A stretch of DNA of 28,949 bases from Verrucomicrobiota bacterium (GTDB lineage: Bacteria > Verrucomicrobiota > Verrucomicrobiia > Limisphaerales > JAFMIX01): positions 1 through 28,949 of the forward strand of contig JAPLTZ010000068.1 of the NCBI GenBank assembly GCA_026397895.1. The letters are read 5' to 3'. Both the position numbers and the translations under genes were made by a program. This document shows positions 21,607 through 28,949 of this stretch, one piece after another (the stretch's first letter is position 1; every line of letters starts with the position of its first letter). The notes beneath the pieces were generated by a model, which saw only the letters and a list, made by a program, of their open reading frames with translations, was not told the origin of the DNA and ran no database searches.

Positions 21607-23316
21607 ATGCGCCACATCCAGCACAAGCTCGCCGTCGCGCGCGGCGAACAGCCCGCGGAACTGCTCTTCAAGAACGCCAACCTCGTCAACGTCCTCAGCG
21701 GCGAAATCTACCGCACCAACGTGGCCGTGGACGACGGTCGCGTGGTTGGCCTCGGCGATTACGAGGGGAAGCAGGTCGTTGATCTGGCGGGGGCGTATCT
21801 CGCGCCAAGCCTGATTGACGGGCATTTTCACGTGGAGAGTTCCATGCTCACCGCGCCGGAATTCGCCCGCGCGGTCGTGCCGCACGGCACGGGCGCGGTG
21901 GTGATTGACCCGCACGAATACGCCAACGTCCTCGGTCTCGACGGCATCCGTTACGTCCTCGAATCGAGCAAGAATTTGCCAGTGGATTTCTTCATCATGC
22001 TGCCGAGCTGTGTGCCGGCGACGCATCTGGAAACCGCCGGGGCGCGGCTTACGGCGGACGATTTGCGGCTGATGATCGGTGACGAGCGCGTCGCGGGCGT
22101 GGCGGAGCTGATGAATTATCCCGGCGTCTATCTCGGCTGGGAAAGCGAGCTGGCAAAGATTGACGCGGCCGGCGGCAAGTGTGTTGACGGCCACGCGCCG
22201 GGCTTGCGTGGAAAAAATCTCAACGCCTACGCGCTCGCCGGCGTCCGCTCCGACCACGAATCGGTGGAGGTCGCGGAGGCGCAGGAAAAGTTGCGGCTCG
22301 GCATGCACATCCTCCTGCGCGAAGGCAGCACGGAGCGGAATCTCGGCCACTTGCTGCCACTGCTGAACGCGCACAATTCCGCCAACTGCTCCTTCGCCAC
22401 CGACGACAAACTCGCCGGCGACCTTGTGAGCGAAGGACACATTGACCACGCGGTGCGCAAGGCCATCGCGGGCGGCGTGCCGCCGATCGTGGCGTTGCAG
22501 ATTGCGACGATCAACACGGCGCGGCATTACCGGCTGCAAAATCTGGGCGCGATCGCGCCGCGGTTTTGGGCGGACTTCGTGGTGTTCGACGACCTGAAAA
22601 ATTTCACAGTGCGGCAGACTTACAAGAAGGGCGTGCTCGTCGCCGAAAACGGGAAATATCTCGCCCAGCATCCGGCGGTCGTCAAACGCCCGCGCAGCAC
22701 AATGAATTTGCGCTATCAGCCCGCGCAGTTCACGGTCAAGGCGCGACCCGGCAAAATCCGAGTCATCGAAATCGTCCCCAACCAGATCGTGACGAAGGAA
22801 CTCATCGAGACGCCGAAAGTGGCGAACGGCGAGGTTGTGGCCGACACCGCGCGCGACATTCTCAAGATGGTCGTCGTGGAGCGGCACAGCGCCACGGGCA
22901 ACGTCGGCGTGGGCTTCGTGCGTGGCTTCAAGCTCCGCAACGGCGCGCTCGGCTCCACCGTGGCGCACGACGCACACAACGTCGTCGTCGTCGGCACCAA
23001 CGACGCGGACATCGTGCGCGTGATCCAGGAGCTGGAGAAACTGCAGGGCGGGCAAGTGGCCGTCGCGGACGGCGTGGTGACGGCGGAACTGGGCTTGCCA
23101 GTGGCGGGATTAGTCTCCGACCAACCGCTGGACGAGGTGATGCGGCGCATCGACGGCTTGAACGCCGCCGCGCACGCGCTCGGCTGTGACTTGGAAGCGC
23201 CGTTCATGACGCTGTCGTTCCTGAGCCTCTCGCCGATCCCGGAGTTGAAGCTGACGGATCAGGGGTTGATTGACGCGGTGCACATGAGGCCGACGGAGCT
23301 GTTTGTCGCGCCTTGA
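21607..23316 (+). CDS. ade: Adenine deaminase
   Basis: The 569-residue protein is an amidohydrolase that deaminates adenine to hypoxanthine in purine salvage. The metal site is LIDGHFHVESSMLTAPEFA, followed by GTGAVVIDPHEYANVLG; the second metal region is CSFATDDKLAGDLVSEGHID. The protein continues with the Ade C-terminal domain (LKMVVVERHSATGNVGVGFV, GSTVAHDAHNVVVVGTND, ending SPIPELKLTDQGLIDAV). Length and order match the bacterial Ade family. The start is fixed by AAGGAG ten bases upstream. It is divergent from coaB, and its stop overlaps the sequence TTGACC in front of the tmRNA gene. Confidence 0.95.
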   Translation: MRHIQHKLAVARGEQPAELLFKNANLVNVLSGEIYRTNVAVDDGRVVGLGDYEGKQVVDLAGAYLAPSLIDGHFHVESSMLTAPEFARAVVPHGTGAVVIDPHEYANVLGLDGIRYVLESSKNLPVDFFIMLPSCVPATHLETAGARLTADDLRLMIGDERVAGVAELMNYPGVYLGWESELAKIDAAGGKCVDGHAPGLRGKNLNAYALAGVRSDHESVEVAEAQEKLRLGMHILLREGSTERNLGHLLPLLNAHNSANCSFATDDKLAGDLVSEGHIDHAVRKAIAGGVPPIVALQIATINTARHYRLQNLGAIAPRFWADFVVFDDLKNFTVRQTYKKGVLVAENGKYLAQHPAVVKRPRSTMNLRYQPAQFTVKARPGKIRVIEIVPNQIVTKELIETPKVANGEVVADTARDILKMVVVERHSATGNVGVGFVRGFKLRNGALGSTVAHDAHNVVVVGTNDADIVRVIQELEKLQGGQVAVADGVVTAELGLPVAGLVSDQPLDEVMRRIDGLNAAAHALGCDLEAPFMTLSFLSLSPIPELKLTDQGLIDAVHMRPTELFVAP

Positions 23317-23340
23317 CCCGCGTGGGGATTTGCGGGATGA

Positions 23341-23346
23341 TATGAT
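23341..23346 (+). promoter_or_regulatory. -10 element of the tmRNA gene
   Basis: TATGAT lies eight bases before the predicted first base of the tmRNA, the right distance for a sigma-70 type -10 box. TTGACC at 23313 is 22 bases upstream, too far for a normal -35, so the -35 is unclear. Confidence 0.6.
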
Positions 23347-23354
23347 TGCTGTTT

Positions 23355-23705
23355 GGGGGCGTACTGGTTTCGACCTGAAAGATACGCCAGAGGCGGCATG
23401 CCGAGGACGGTTCGTTGGCCTCGTTAATCATCGAACCAAAAAATAACTGCTAATCAAGAACTAGCACTCGCGGCCTAAGGCCCCGACGTTCGCCACTGGA
23501 CACCTGCTACGGTGGACGAACGTGACAGCAGGCATGGCTGAAGGCGGAGACTGCGCGCCCAAGCCGAGAAAATTCCATGCGGACTAAGCAGCGGGACTCG
23601 AGTTTGGACGCCATCCCGTAGCCGACAAAAAATTCCAGACTAAGCATGTAGTCGCGGCTGGTTTGCCTATCAGGGACGGGGGTTCAACTCCCCCCGCCTC
23701 CACCA
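23355..23705 (+). ncRNA. ssrA: Transfer-messenger RNA (tmRNA), one-piece, CCA encoded
   Basis: tmRNA rescues stalled ribosomes and tags incomplete proteins for degradation. The 5' end GGGGGCG pairs with CGCCTCC at 23695-23701, with the G-U pair at position three that marks alanine charging. The 5' domain continues with ACTGGTTTCGAC, the invariant opening. The T arm is GGGGG-TTCAACT-CCCCC, and A-CCA is encoded. The length is 351 bases in one piece. The middle holds a tag reading frame and pseudoknot-like GC-rich stems. It lies between ade and the convergent giant gene. Confidence 0.97.
23449..23478 (+). other. tmRNA proteolysis-tag reading frame (ANQELALAA)
   Basis: The frame GCT to TAA encodes ANQELALAA. 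It begins after TAACT, the equivalent of the resume-site motif, and ends with the L-A-A recognised by ClpXP-type proteases. The choice of GCT as first codon follows from the alanine start usual in tmRNA tags. Confidence 0.85.
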
Positions 23706-23735
23706 TCTTGAACTTCGGTTTTCAGGACCAGAGTT

Positions 23736-26700
23736 TCACGGCTGCACCCACAACGCGCCGCTCTGGTTCGTGCCCAGGAAGAAGCCCGCCCCCAGAAATT
23801 CATCCTGTAACACCACGCCCTTCAGCCGGCCCCACCGGCTGGTTGTTCCCGGATACAGGAACTGCCCGGTCAAAAAGCCGTTCTTGGGTGCGACCGACAG
23901 GGCGAGCCGGTCGTCGTTGGGCGCCACGACGACGAAACTGCCGTTGGTATTCAGGCTGGCGTGGTTGGTCAGCGCGCCTGGCAAGTTGCCGTCCGTCAGG
24001 AACACTGCGGCCGGATTCAGCTCCGCCGCCAGCGCGCCCGCCGCCGGCGCCGTGTAGGCCGAGGCGCGCAACGGCGTTTCATGGTAGAAACCCGCAGGAT
24101 AAAAACCACTGCCCACATCAGGCGTTTTCAAGTGGATGACCGTCCCACTCAAATCCCGTCCCGGATTCGCCTCAAATCTGGCCCAGCCAATCAGCAGGCC
24201 TTTGTATTCCGAACCCGTGCGCCAGACAAAAGGCGTGTAATAGGAGTAAGTCCCCGGATAAACCTGCACAAACAGCGGCCAATGACCGCCCTCCGAAATC
24301 CCCGTCGCCTGCTTCAGCGCGATGCCGTCGCCCAGCGCGCCGGCCAGCTTGACCGCGCCGTTGGTGGCGACGCTCACGAGTCCGTAGCCGTGACCGGCGG
24401 GCGCGAGCGCCGCGTTGGTCGCACCCGGGATGACCATCGTGTAATTGCCCGCCAGGTTCGTCATCCCCCGCGTCGCCGCGCGATAGCCGGTCAAGTCAGC
24501 CGTCCAAGTCCCGTCACTCACACTGCCGGTGACCGCGTCCGTCGTGTTGTCCAAGTCCAACTGCAACGCGAAGCTCAACGTCGGCTTGCCGGGGCGCTTC
24601 ACTGTTGCGTGACCCAACCCGGCCAAGTCGAAACTTCCGCTCATGCTGTAAGTGCCGCCATTCACCAGCAGCTTGCCGCTGAAGCCCAGCTTGGCCGTGG
24701 TCTTCACCGTGAAATATCCGGCGCTGTCAAACGCCACGCCGGCGGGGTCGGCGAACAGCCCGTTGTAAGTGCCGACGACGCCGATGAAGCGGTTCGTCTC
24801 GAAATCCGCCTGCAACACCAGATTGGAGCGCATCACAAACGAGAGCTTCGAGTTCGTGGAGACAATGTCGCCCGACCAGCCCGAGAAGAGCCAGTTGTTC
24901 CCCGGATACGCCGCGACGGTGTAGCTGGAGTTGACCTCCAGATTCACGCCGCTCTGATACCAGAGAATTTTCCCCACGCCGTTCGTCCGCAGCGTCAGCG
25001 GCGCATAAACCACATACGAACACTTGCGGCTGACCACCGCCGATTCATTCCCGCTCAAGTCAACCGCCTTCACCGCGATCGTGTTCACGCCCGGCGTCAG
25101 CGTGACGGTGGTCGTCCAGTTCGTTGTCCCCGTCGCCTCCACGAACTCCCCGTCGCCCACCCGGCACAAGACCCGGCTCACCCGCCAATCATCCCGCGCC
25201 GTGCCGCGCACCGTCACCACCGCGTTGCTCGACCGGAAATTATTTGCCGGCGCAGCGATGCTCACCGTCGGCGCGTTGGTGTCCACCCGCCCGGTGACCG
25301 TCACCGTGAACGCCTGCGTGGCGCTCAGGCTCTGCGCGGTCGCGGCGGCCGCGTTGAAATCCGTCACCCGCACCACCACCGGGTTCGTGCTCGGATACTG
25401 CCCCGCCGCCGGCGACCAGGTCAGGACGCCGCTCGTCGGATTCAACGTCATGCCCGCCGGCGCGGACACTAGGCCGAACGTCAATTCATTCCCCGGCAAA
25501 TCCGCGTCCGTGGCGCGGTTCGTCACCATCAGCGTGGCGAACTGGTCAATCACCCGGTTCGTCACCGCCGTCAGCACCGGCGCGCGGTTCACCTCGCGGA
25601 CGACCACCGTGAACGAGTTGCTCACATACAGATACGGCGTGGTGAACAAGTTCGTGCTCGGCCCCTGCGCCTCCGTCGGCGTCCAGGTGATGACGCCCTG
25701 CTGACTGATCGCCGCGCCCGCCGGCGCCACGGCCAGAAAATAAGACATGTCATTCGCCGGCACGTCGCTGTCCGCCGCCGTGTTCGTCACCGTCAACGTC
25801 GTCATTTCATCCATCTCCACATCCGGCAACACCGGCAACGTCGGCACGACATTCACCTCGCGCACCACCACCGTGAACGACTTCGCATCGGTCGCCGCAG
25901 GCGAGCCGTCGTCCGCCACGCTCACCGTGAAGCTGTTTGTGCTTGGGCCTTGCGCCTCCGTGGGCGTCCAAGTAATCACGCCCGCTTCGTCAATCGCCGC
26001 GCCCGCCGGAGCAGCGAGCAGTTCGTAAATCATCGGGCCGCCGTCCGCATCGGTCACCGAGGTCGCGACCGTCATCGTCGCCAGCTCGTTGACGGTCTGG
26101 TCGGCGATGACCGCGAAGCTGGGCGGATGATTGGTCACGTCCTGCTCCAGCGAATTCGTCGCGGCCAGATAACTGCCGTCGCCGGAATACGCCGCCGTGA
26201 TGACGCTCACGCCGCGCAACAGATTCGTCAGGGCCGCGCTTTCGGCGCTGCCGTCGGCGACGGTGTTGGTGCTGAACGCCGTGCCGTTGGCGGCGAAGAC
26301 CACCGTGCCCGTCGCGTTCGTGCCGGGCAGCGTGGCCGTGAAAGTCACCGCCTCGCGGTAGCCCGACGGGTTCAGGCTGGAGGTCAGTTCCAAACCGGAC
26401 TCCGCCGAAACGACGCGCAACGTGCCGGGTGCGTAACTGATGGAATAATTCGCCGCGTTGAACGTCCCGCCCGTCGCCGCGCTCGGCGTCAACGGGTAGC
26501 TCCCCACCGCGTCGCCGGCGTCCGTGCCGCCGCCCGCGGTGATGGTCACGCTGCCGACGGTCTCGCCGGGAATCAACCCGGTGGCGGTGAACGCCGTCTG
26601 GCCCGCGCCGTAAATCTTCGTCCCGCCGAACGCCTTCAAGTCGTCGTTCGCCGTGATGACCAGCGGCGCGACCTCCGTGAAGGTGAACGTGTAGGCGGAG

Positions 26701-28949
26701 GAATTGACGCCGCCGTTGGCCGTGCCGCCGTTGTCGTGCAGCACCACGGTGACGGTGGCCGTGCCGTAAACGTGAGTGTTGTTTCCCGGCGTCAACGTCA
26801 GCGTGCCGTGGTTGTCCGGCGCGGTGTAACTGACCGCGAGGCCGGGCAGCAGCGCGGGGTTGTCGGACGACACCGTGATGCTGACGGTCTGCGACGTTTC
26901 GTTCGTCGGCCCGCCGCTCGGCCCGGCGCTGATGCCCGTCAGACTGATGGTTTGCGGACTCCAATCAGCCACGCGATGGATGTCGGAAACCGGATTCATG
27001 ACGGGTGCCACGTTCACAAACGGCAGGTCGCGGAAATTGTTGCCGGTGGAATTTTCGCCGACGCCCAGCGTGACCGGAAGCTGGCTGCCGGTGACGTTCA
27101 CCCAGTTCGGCAGGTGCGTTTCGGCAATCACATAACTGCCCGGCGCGAGGTTTGTGAACTGGTAGTTGCCGCCGCCGCCCGTGGTGGCCGTCGCCAGCGT
27201 CGCGCCGTTGGTCGTCTGCAAGGCGATGCGCACGCCGTCAACGCCGGCGCTGGTCGCGTCGTGCAACACGCTGCCGGCCACGCTCGCGGCAGGCACGAAG
27301 CCGAAGTCCACCACCAGATTGTCCGCGTCGTCGGTGTTCGGGCTGTGCGCGCCGGCCCCCACATTGTTGGTGTCCGGCTCGCCGAGCGGCGGCAGTTGAT
27401 CCAGGTTCACCGCGCTGGCGGCGATGCCATTCGTCACCGCGCCCACTGTCACCGGCGTGTCGAGGCCGTGATCCCTGCGGTCGCCGTCCACGGTCAGGTC
27501 CGTGCTCGCGCCGGCGCTGCTCACCAAGCCCGCCAAGCCCGCCGAATTCGCCTGATCCACGACCACCATGTAGCTTTCCACCAGCCCGCCCTCGAGACGG
27601 TAATAGCCGTCGGCGTCGGTGTTGGTGCTGGCGAGTTCCGGGCCGGCGGGATTGCCGGAAACGTCCGCCGCAAAAAGTTTCACCGTCACGCCGGCGATGC
27701 CCGGCTCGGCACCGTCCTGAATGCCGTTGTTCGCCGTGCCGCCGCCCGCGCCGTTGTCCAGGAACACGCGGTTGCCGATGCTGTGAAGCGGATAAAAACC
27801 GAAGTCAATCGTCAGATTGTCGTTCGCGTCCCCGGCCGGACCGCTCGCGCCATCTTCCTCGGAAGCCGTGGCTTCGCCCTGTGGCTGCAAACCAAAACCC
27901 ACCGTCACCGGCACGCTGGCGATGCCGCCCGGCAACACCGAGCCGCCGGCCAGCGGCGTGAAAAACCCGTGGTTGTATTTGTCGCCGCTGCCGCTGTTGT
28001 CGTGGCTGATGCGCGTGACGCTGCTGTAGCCGGCCAACGCCGGCGAGCCGGCCTGATCCACCACCACCACATACGTTCCCGCCACCAGACCGTCGAAGCG
28101 GTAAAAACCTTCCACGTCATTGGTCGTCACGGCCAGCGCGCCGCCGGTCGGATCGCCACTTCCATCCGCCGCAAACACGGCCAGCCGCACGCCGCCGATG
28201 CCGCCTTCATTCAAATTGTCCAAGTCCGGCTGGCCGTCGTTGTCCGGGTCGCGGTAGATGCGGTTGCCGATGCTGTAGGTCGGCGCGAAACCGAACACGC
28301 TCGCCCCGTTCGTGCCCGAACCCACCGTCACCGCCGCACCGGCGACGCCGTTGGTCACCGCGCCCGGCAACGTCACGCCGCTCGTGGCGTTAGTGCTGCT
28401 GCTGACGAGCGTGGTCAGGCCCGCTGAATTGGCCGCATCCACCACGACGACGTAACTTCCCGGCGCGACGCCGTTGAACAGACTGCTGCCGCTGGCGTCG
28501 TTCGTCTGTGAAGCCAACACGCTGCCGGTGGGCTGACCGAAACCGTCCGCCGCAAAGAGCATCAGCACCACGTTGGAGACGCCCGCTTCGACACCGTCCT
28601 GAACGCCGTTGTTTTCGCCGCCACCGCCCGCACCGTTGTCCACGAACACGCGGTTGGTGATGGTCAAAAAGTCCGTCGCCGGCGCAAAACCGAAGTCCAC
28701 GACCACGACGGAATTGCCCGGCGGCAAATTATCAAAAAAGTAATAGCCGCTCGCGTCGGTGTTCGTCGCGGCGAGCGCGGAGCCGGTCGGGTGGCCGGAG
28801 CTGTCCGCCGCAAAAAGTTTCACCGCCACGTTCGCGATGCCCGGCTCGGTGCCGTCCTGGATGCCGTTGTTGGCATGACCGCCGCCCGAGCCGTCGTCGA
28901 GGAACACGCGGTTGCCCACGAAGAAAAAGTCGCTGCTCGGCGCGAAGCC
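23736..28949 (-). CDS. Giant multidomain surface/secreted protein (SdrD_B-like, Ig-like and cadherin-like repeats), C-terminal part
   Basis: About 1,737 residues are visible; the frame continues past the window end, so the N-terminus and signal peptide are missing. Numbering from the GTG at 28919, the order is as follows. About 1-540 are four SdrD_B-like/Cna-B-type repeats (IGNRVFLDNGAGGG...NNGIQDG...VTVKLFAAD...GYY). About 545-640 is a shorter carboxypeptidase-regulatory-like repeat. About 645-750 is an Ig-like stretch and 752-836 an MBG-type domain. About 840-930 is an Ig-like 3 domain. About 930-1210 are three cadherin-like repeats with ITWTPTEAQGPSTN or a variant. About 1212-1305 is a bacterial Ig-like domain and 1305-1375 an InlB-B-like repeat. 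About 1375-1727 is a beta-rich C-terminal region opening VVGTYNGLF. No LPxTG, PEP-CTERM or type IX tail is seen. The gene is likely an adhesin or matrix protein. Confidence 0.85.
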   Translation of the reverse strand, partial: GFAPSSDFFFVGNRVFLDDGSGGGHANNGIQDGTEPGIANVAVKLFAADSSGHPTGSALAATNTDASGYYFFDNLPPGNSVVVVDFGFAPATDFLTITNRVFVDNGAGGGGENNGVQDGVEAGVSNVVLMLFAADGFGQPTGSVLASQTNDASGSSLFNGVAPGSYVVVVDAANSAGLTTLVSSSTNATSGVTLPGAVTNGVAGAAVTVGSGTNGASVFGFAPTYSIGNRIYRDPDNDGQPDLDNLNEGGIGGVRLAVFAADGSGDPTGGALAVTTNDVEGFYRFDGLVAGTYVVVVDQAGSPALAGYSSVTRISHDNSGSGDKYNHGFFTPLAGGSVLPGGIASVPVTVGFGLQPQGEATASEEDGASGPAGDANDNLTIDFGFYPLHSIGNRVFLDNGAGGGTANNGIQDGAEPGIAGVTVKLFAADVSGNPAGPELASTNTDADGYYRLEGGLVESYMVVVDQANSAGLAGLVSSAGASTDLTVDGDRRDHGLDTPVTVGAVTNGIAASAVNLDQLPPLGEPDTNNVGAGAHSPNTDDADNLVVDFGFVPAASVAGSVLHDATSAGVDGVRIALQTTNGATLATATTGGGGNYQFTNLAPGSYVIAETHLPNWVNVTGSQLPVTLGVGENSTGNNFRDLPFVNVAPVMNPVSDIHRVADWSPQTISLTGISAGPSGGPTNETSQTVSITVSSDNPALLPGLAVSYTAPDNHGTLTLTPGNNTHVYGTATVTVVLHDNGGTANGGVNSSAYTFTFTEVAPLVITANDDLKAFGGTKIYGAGQTAFTATGLIPGETVGSVTITAGGGTDAGDAVGSYPLTPSAATGGTFNAANYSISYAPGTLRVVSAESGLELTSSLNPSGYREAVTFTATLPGTNATGTVVFAANGTAFSTNTVADGSAESAALTNLLRGVSVITAAYSGDGSYLAATNSLEQDVTNHPPSFAVIADQTVNELATMTVATSVTDADGGPMIYELLAAPAGAAIDEAGVITWTPTEAQGPSTNSFTVSVADDGSPAATDAKSFTVVVREVNVVPTLPVLPDVEMDEMTTLTVTNTAADSDVPANDMSYFLAVAPAGAAISQQGVITWTPTEAQGPSTNLFTTPYLYVSNSFTVVVREVNRAPVLTAVTNRVIDQFATLMVTNRATDADLPGNELTFGLVSAPAGMTLNPTSGVLTWSPAAGQYPSTNPVVVRVTDFNAAAATAQSLSATQAFTVTVTGRVDTNAPTVSIAAPANNFRSSNAVVTVRGTARDDWRVSRVLCRVGDGEFVEATGTTNWTTTVTLTPGVNTIAVKAVDLSGNESAVVSRKCSYVVYAPLTLRTNGVGKILWYQSGVNLEVNSSYTVAAYPGNNWLFSGWSGDIVSTNSKLSFVMRSNLVLQADFETNRFIGVVGTYNGLFADPAGVAFDSAGYFTVKTTAKLGFSGKLLVNGGTYSMSGSFDLAGLGHATVKRPGKPTLSFALQLDLDNTTDAVTGSVSDGTWTADLTGYRAATRGMTNLAGNYTMVIPGATNAALAPAGHGYGLVSVATNGAVKLAGALGDGIALKQATGISEGGHWPLFVQVYPGTYSYYTPFVWRTGSEYKGLLIGWARFEANPGRDLSGTVIHLKTPDVGSGFYPAGFYHETPLRASAYTAPAAGALAAELNPAAVFLTDGNLPGALTNHASLNTNGSFVVVAPNDDRLALSVAPKNGFLTGQFLYPGTTSRWGRLKGVVLQDEFLGAGFFLGTNQSGALWVQP
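27712..28920 (-). repeat. DNA-level repeats encoding SdrD_B-like modules
   Basis: Three closely related 69-base stretches lie at 27712-27780, 28594-28662 and 28852-28920. All begin ccgtcctg and contain gccgttgtt and gaacacgcggtt. They encode the segment NRVFxDxGxGGGxxNNGxQDG. The near identity suggests recent duplication or recombination between modules. Confidence 0.75.

Noticed and set aside
23690..23735. Integration (att) site at the tmRNA 3' end
   Set aside because: tmRNA 3' ends are common island targets, but no duplicate of the 3' end and no integrase gene are in the window.
25950..28427. 825-residue open frame on the plus strand opposite the giant surface gene
   Set aside because: Its translation is an Arg/His/Ala/Val-rich string with no domain pattern, as expected antisense to a high-GC repeat gene.
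27712..28920. CRISPR array
   Set aside because: The repeats are parts of a coding sequence with uneven spacing; the heptamers in recG are tandem without spacers. No cas gene is seen.

Overview
The window is a GC-rich bacterial chromosome segment. It most resembles Verrucomicrobiota, probably the Pedosphaera/Limisphaera side (subdivision 3). That placement is inferred from the gene mix: a formylglycine-type sulfatase, a DUF2934 protein, a GxxExxY protein, a ParE/ParC pair of the type also seen in Bacteroidetes, a very large SdrD_B-like surface protein with a Verrucomicrobia-style C-terminus, and many short dispersed intergenic repeats. It also has a complete tmRNA gene. No ribosomal RNA or taxon-defining marker is present, so the placement is not proven.

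Layout. Positions 1-1892 (minus strand) hold three head-to-tail glycosyltransferase-type genes, the last cut by the window edge. Positions 2016-6285 (plus) hold deoC, a GxxExxY gene enclosed in inverted repeats, an aldehyde dehydrogenase, a small DUF3185 membrane protein, a lipoprotein, and a membrane/zinc-motif gene interrupted by an in-frame amber codon. Positions 6343-11693 (plus) hold a sulfatase with an intrinsic terminator, guaA and an NAD-type malic enzyme. Positions 11792-14017 hold a DUF2934 protein with a histone-like tail, followed by a compact candidate restriction-modification island: an XRE regulator (minus) divergent from a D12-class adenine methyltransferase and a small PD-(D/E)XK nuclease (plus), with a near-perfect palindrome and a dense cluster of GATC sites between them. 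Positions 14018-14300 are a block of inverted repeats. Positions 14304-18822 (plus) hold a VOC-family protein and topoisomerase IV (parE, parC). Positions 18829-21506 (minus) hold coaB overlapping recG by ATGA. Positions 21607-23705 (plus) hold adenine deaminase and ssrA (tmRNA). Positions 23736-28949 (minus) are the C-terminal 1,700-odd residues of a giant secreted or surface protein whose N-terminus lies outside the window.

How the genes fit together. deoC and the aldehyde dehydrogenase form a plausible deoxyribose-phosphate to acetaldehyde to acetate route. guaA and adenine deaminase are purine metabolism genes, and coaB belongs to CoA synthesis. The sulfatase and the giant adhesin-like protein suit a polysaccharide-degrading, surface-attached lifestyle.

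The most notable signals are: (1) the GxxExxY gene bounded by about 29-bp inverted repeats, with a third copy inside its own 5' coding region; (2) the XRE/methylase/nuclease island, with seven GATC sites in 111 bp at the methylase start and none in the next 1.2 kb; (3) recG, which carries an amber codon at codon 19 and two separate in-frame insertions of repeat-like DNA; and (4) a second gene with an in-frame amber codon at 5923.
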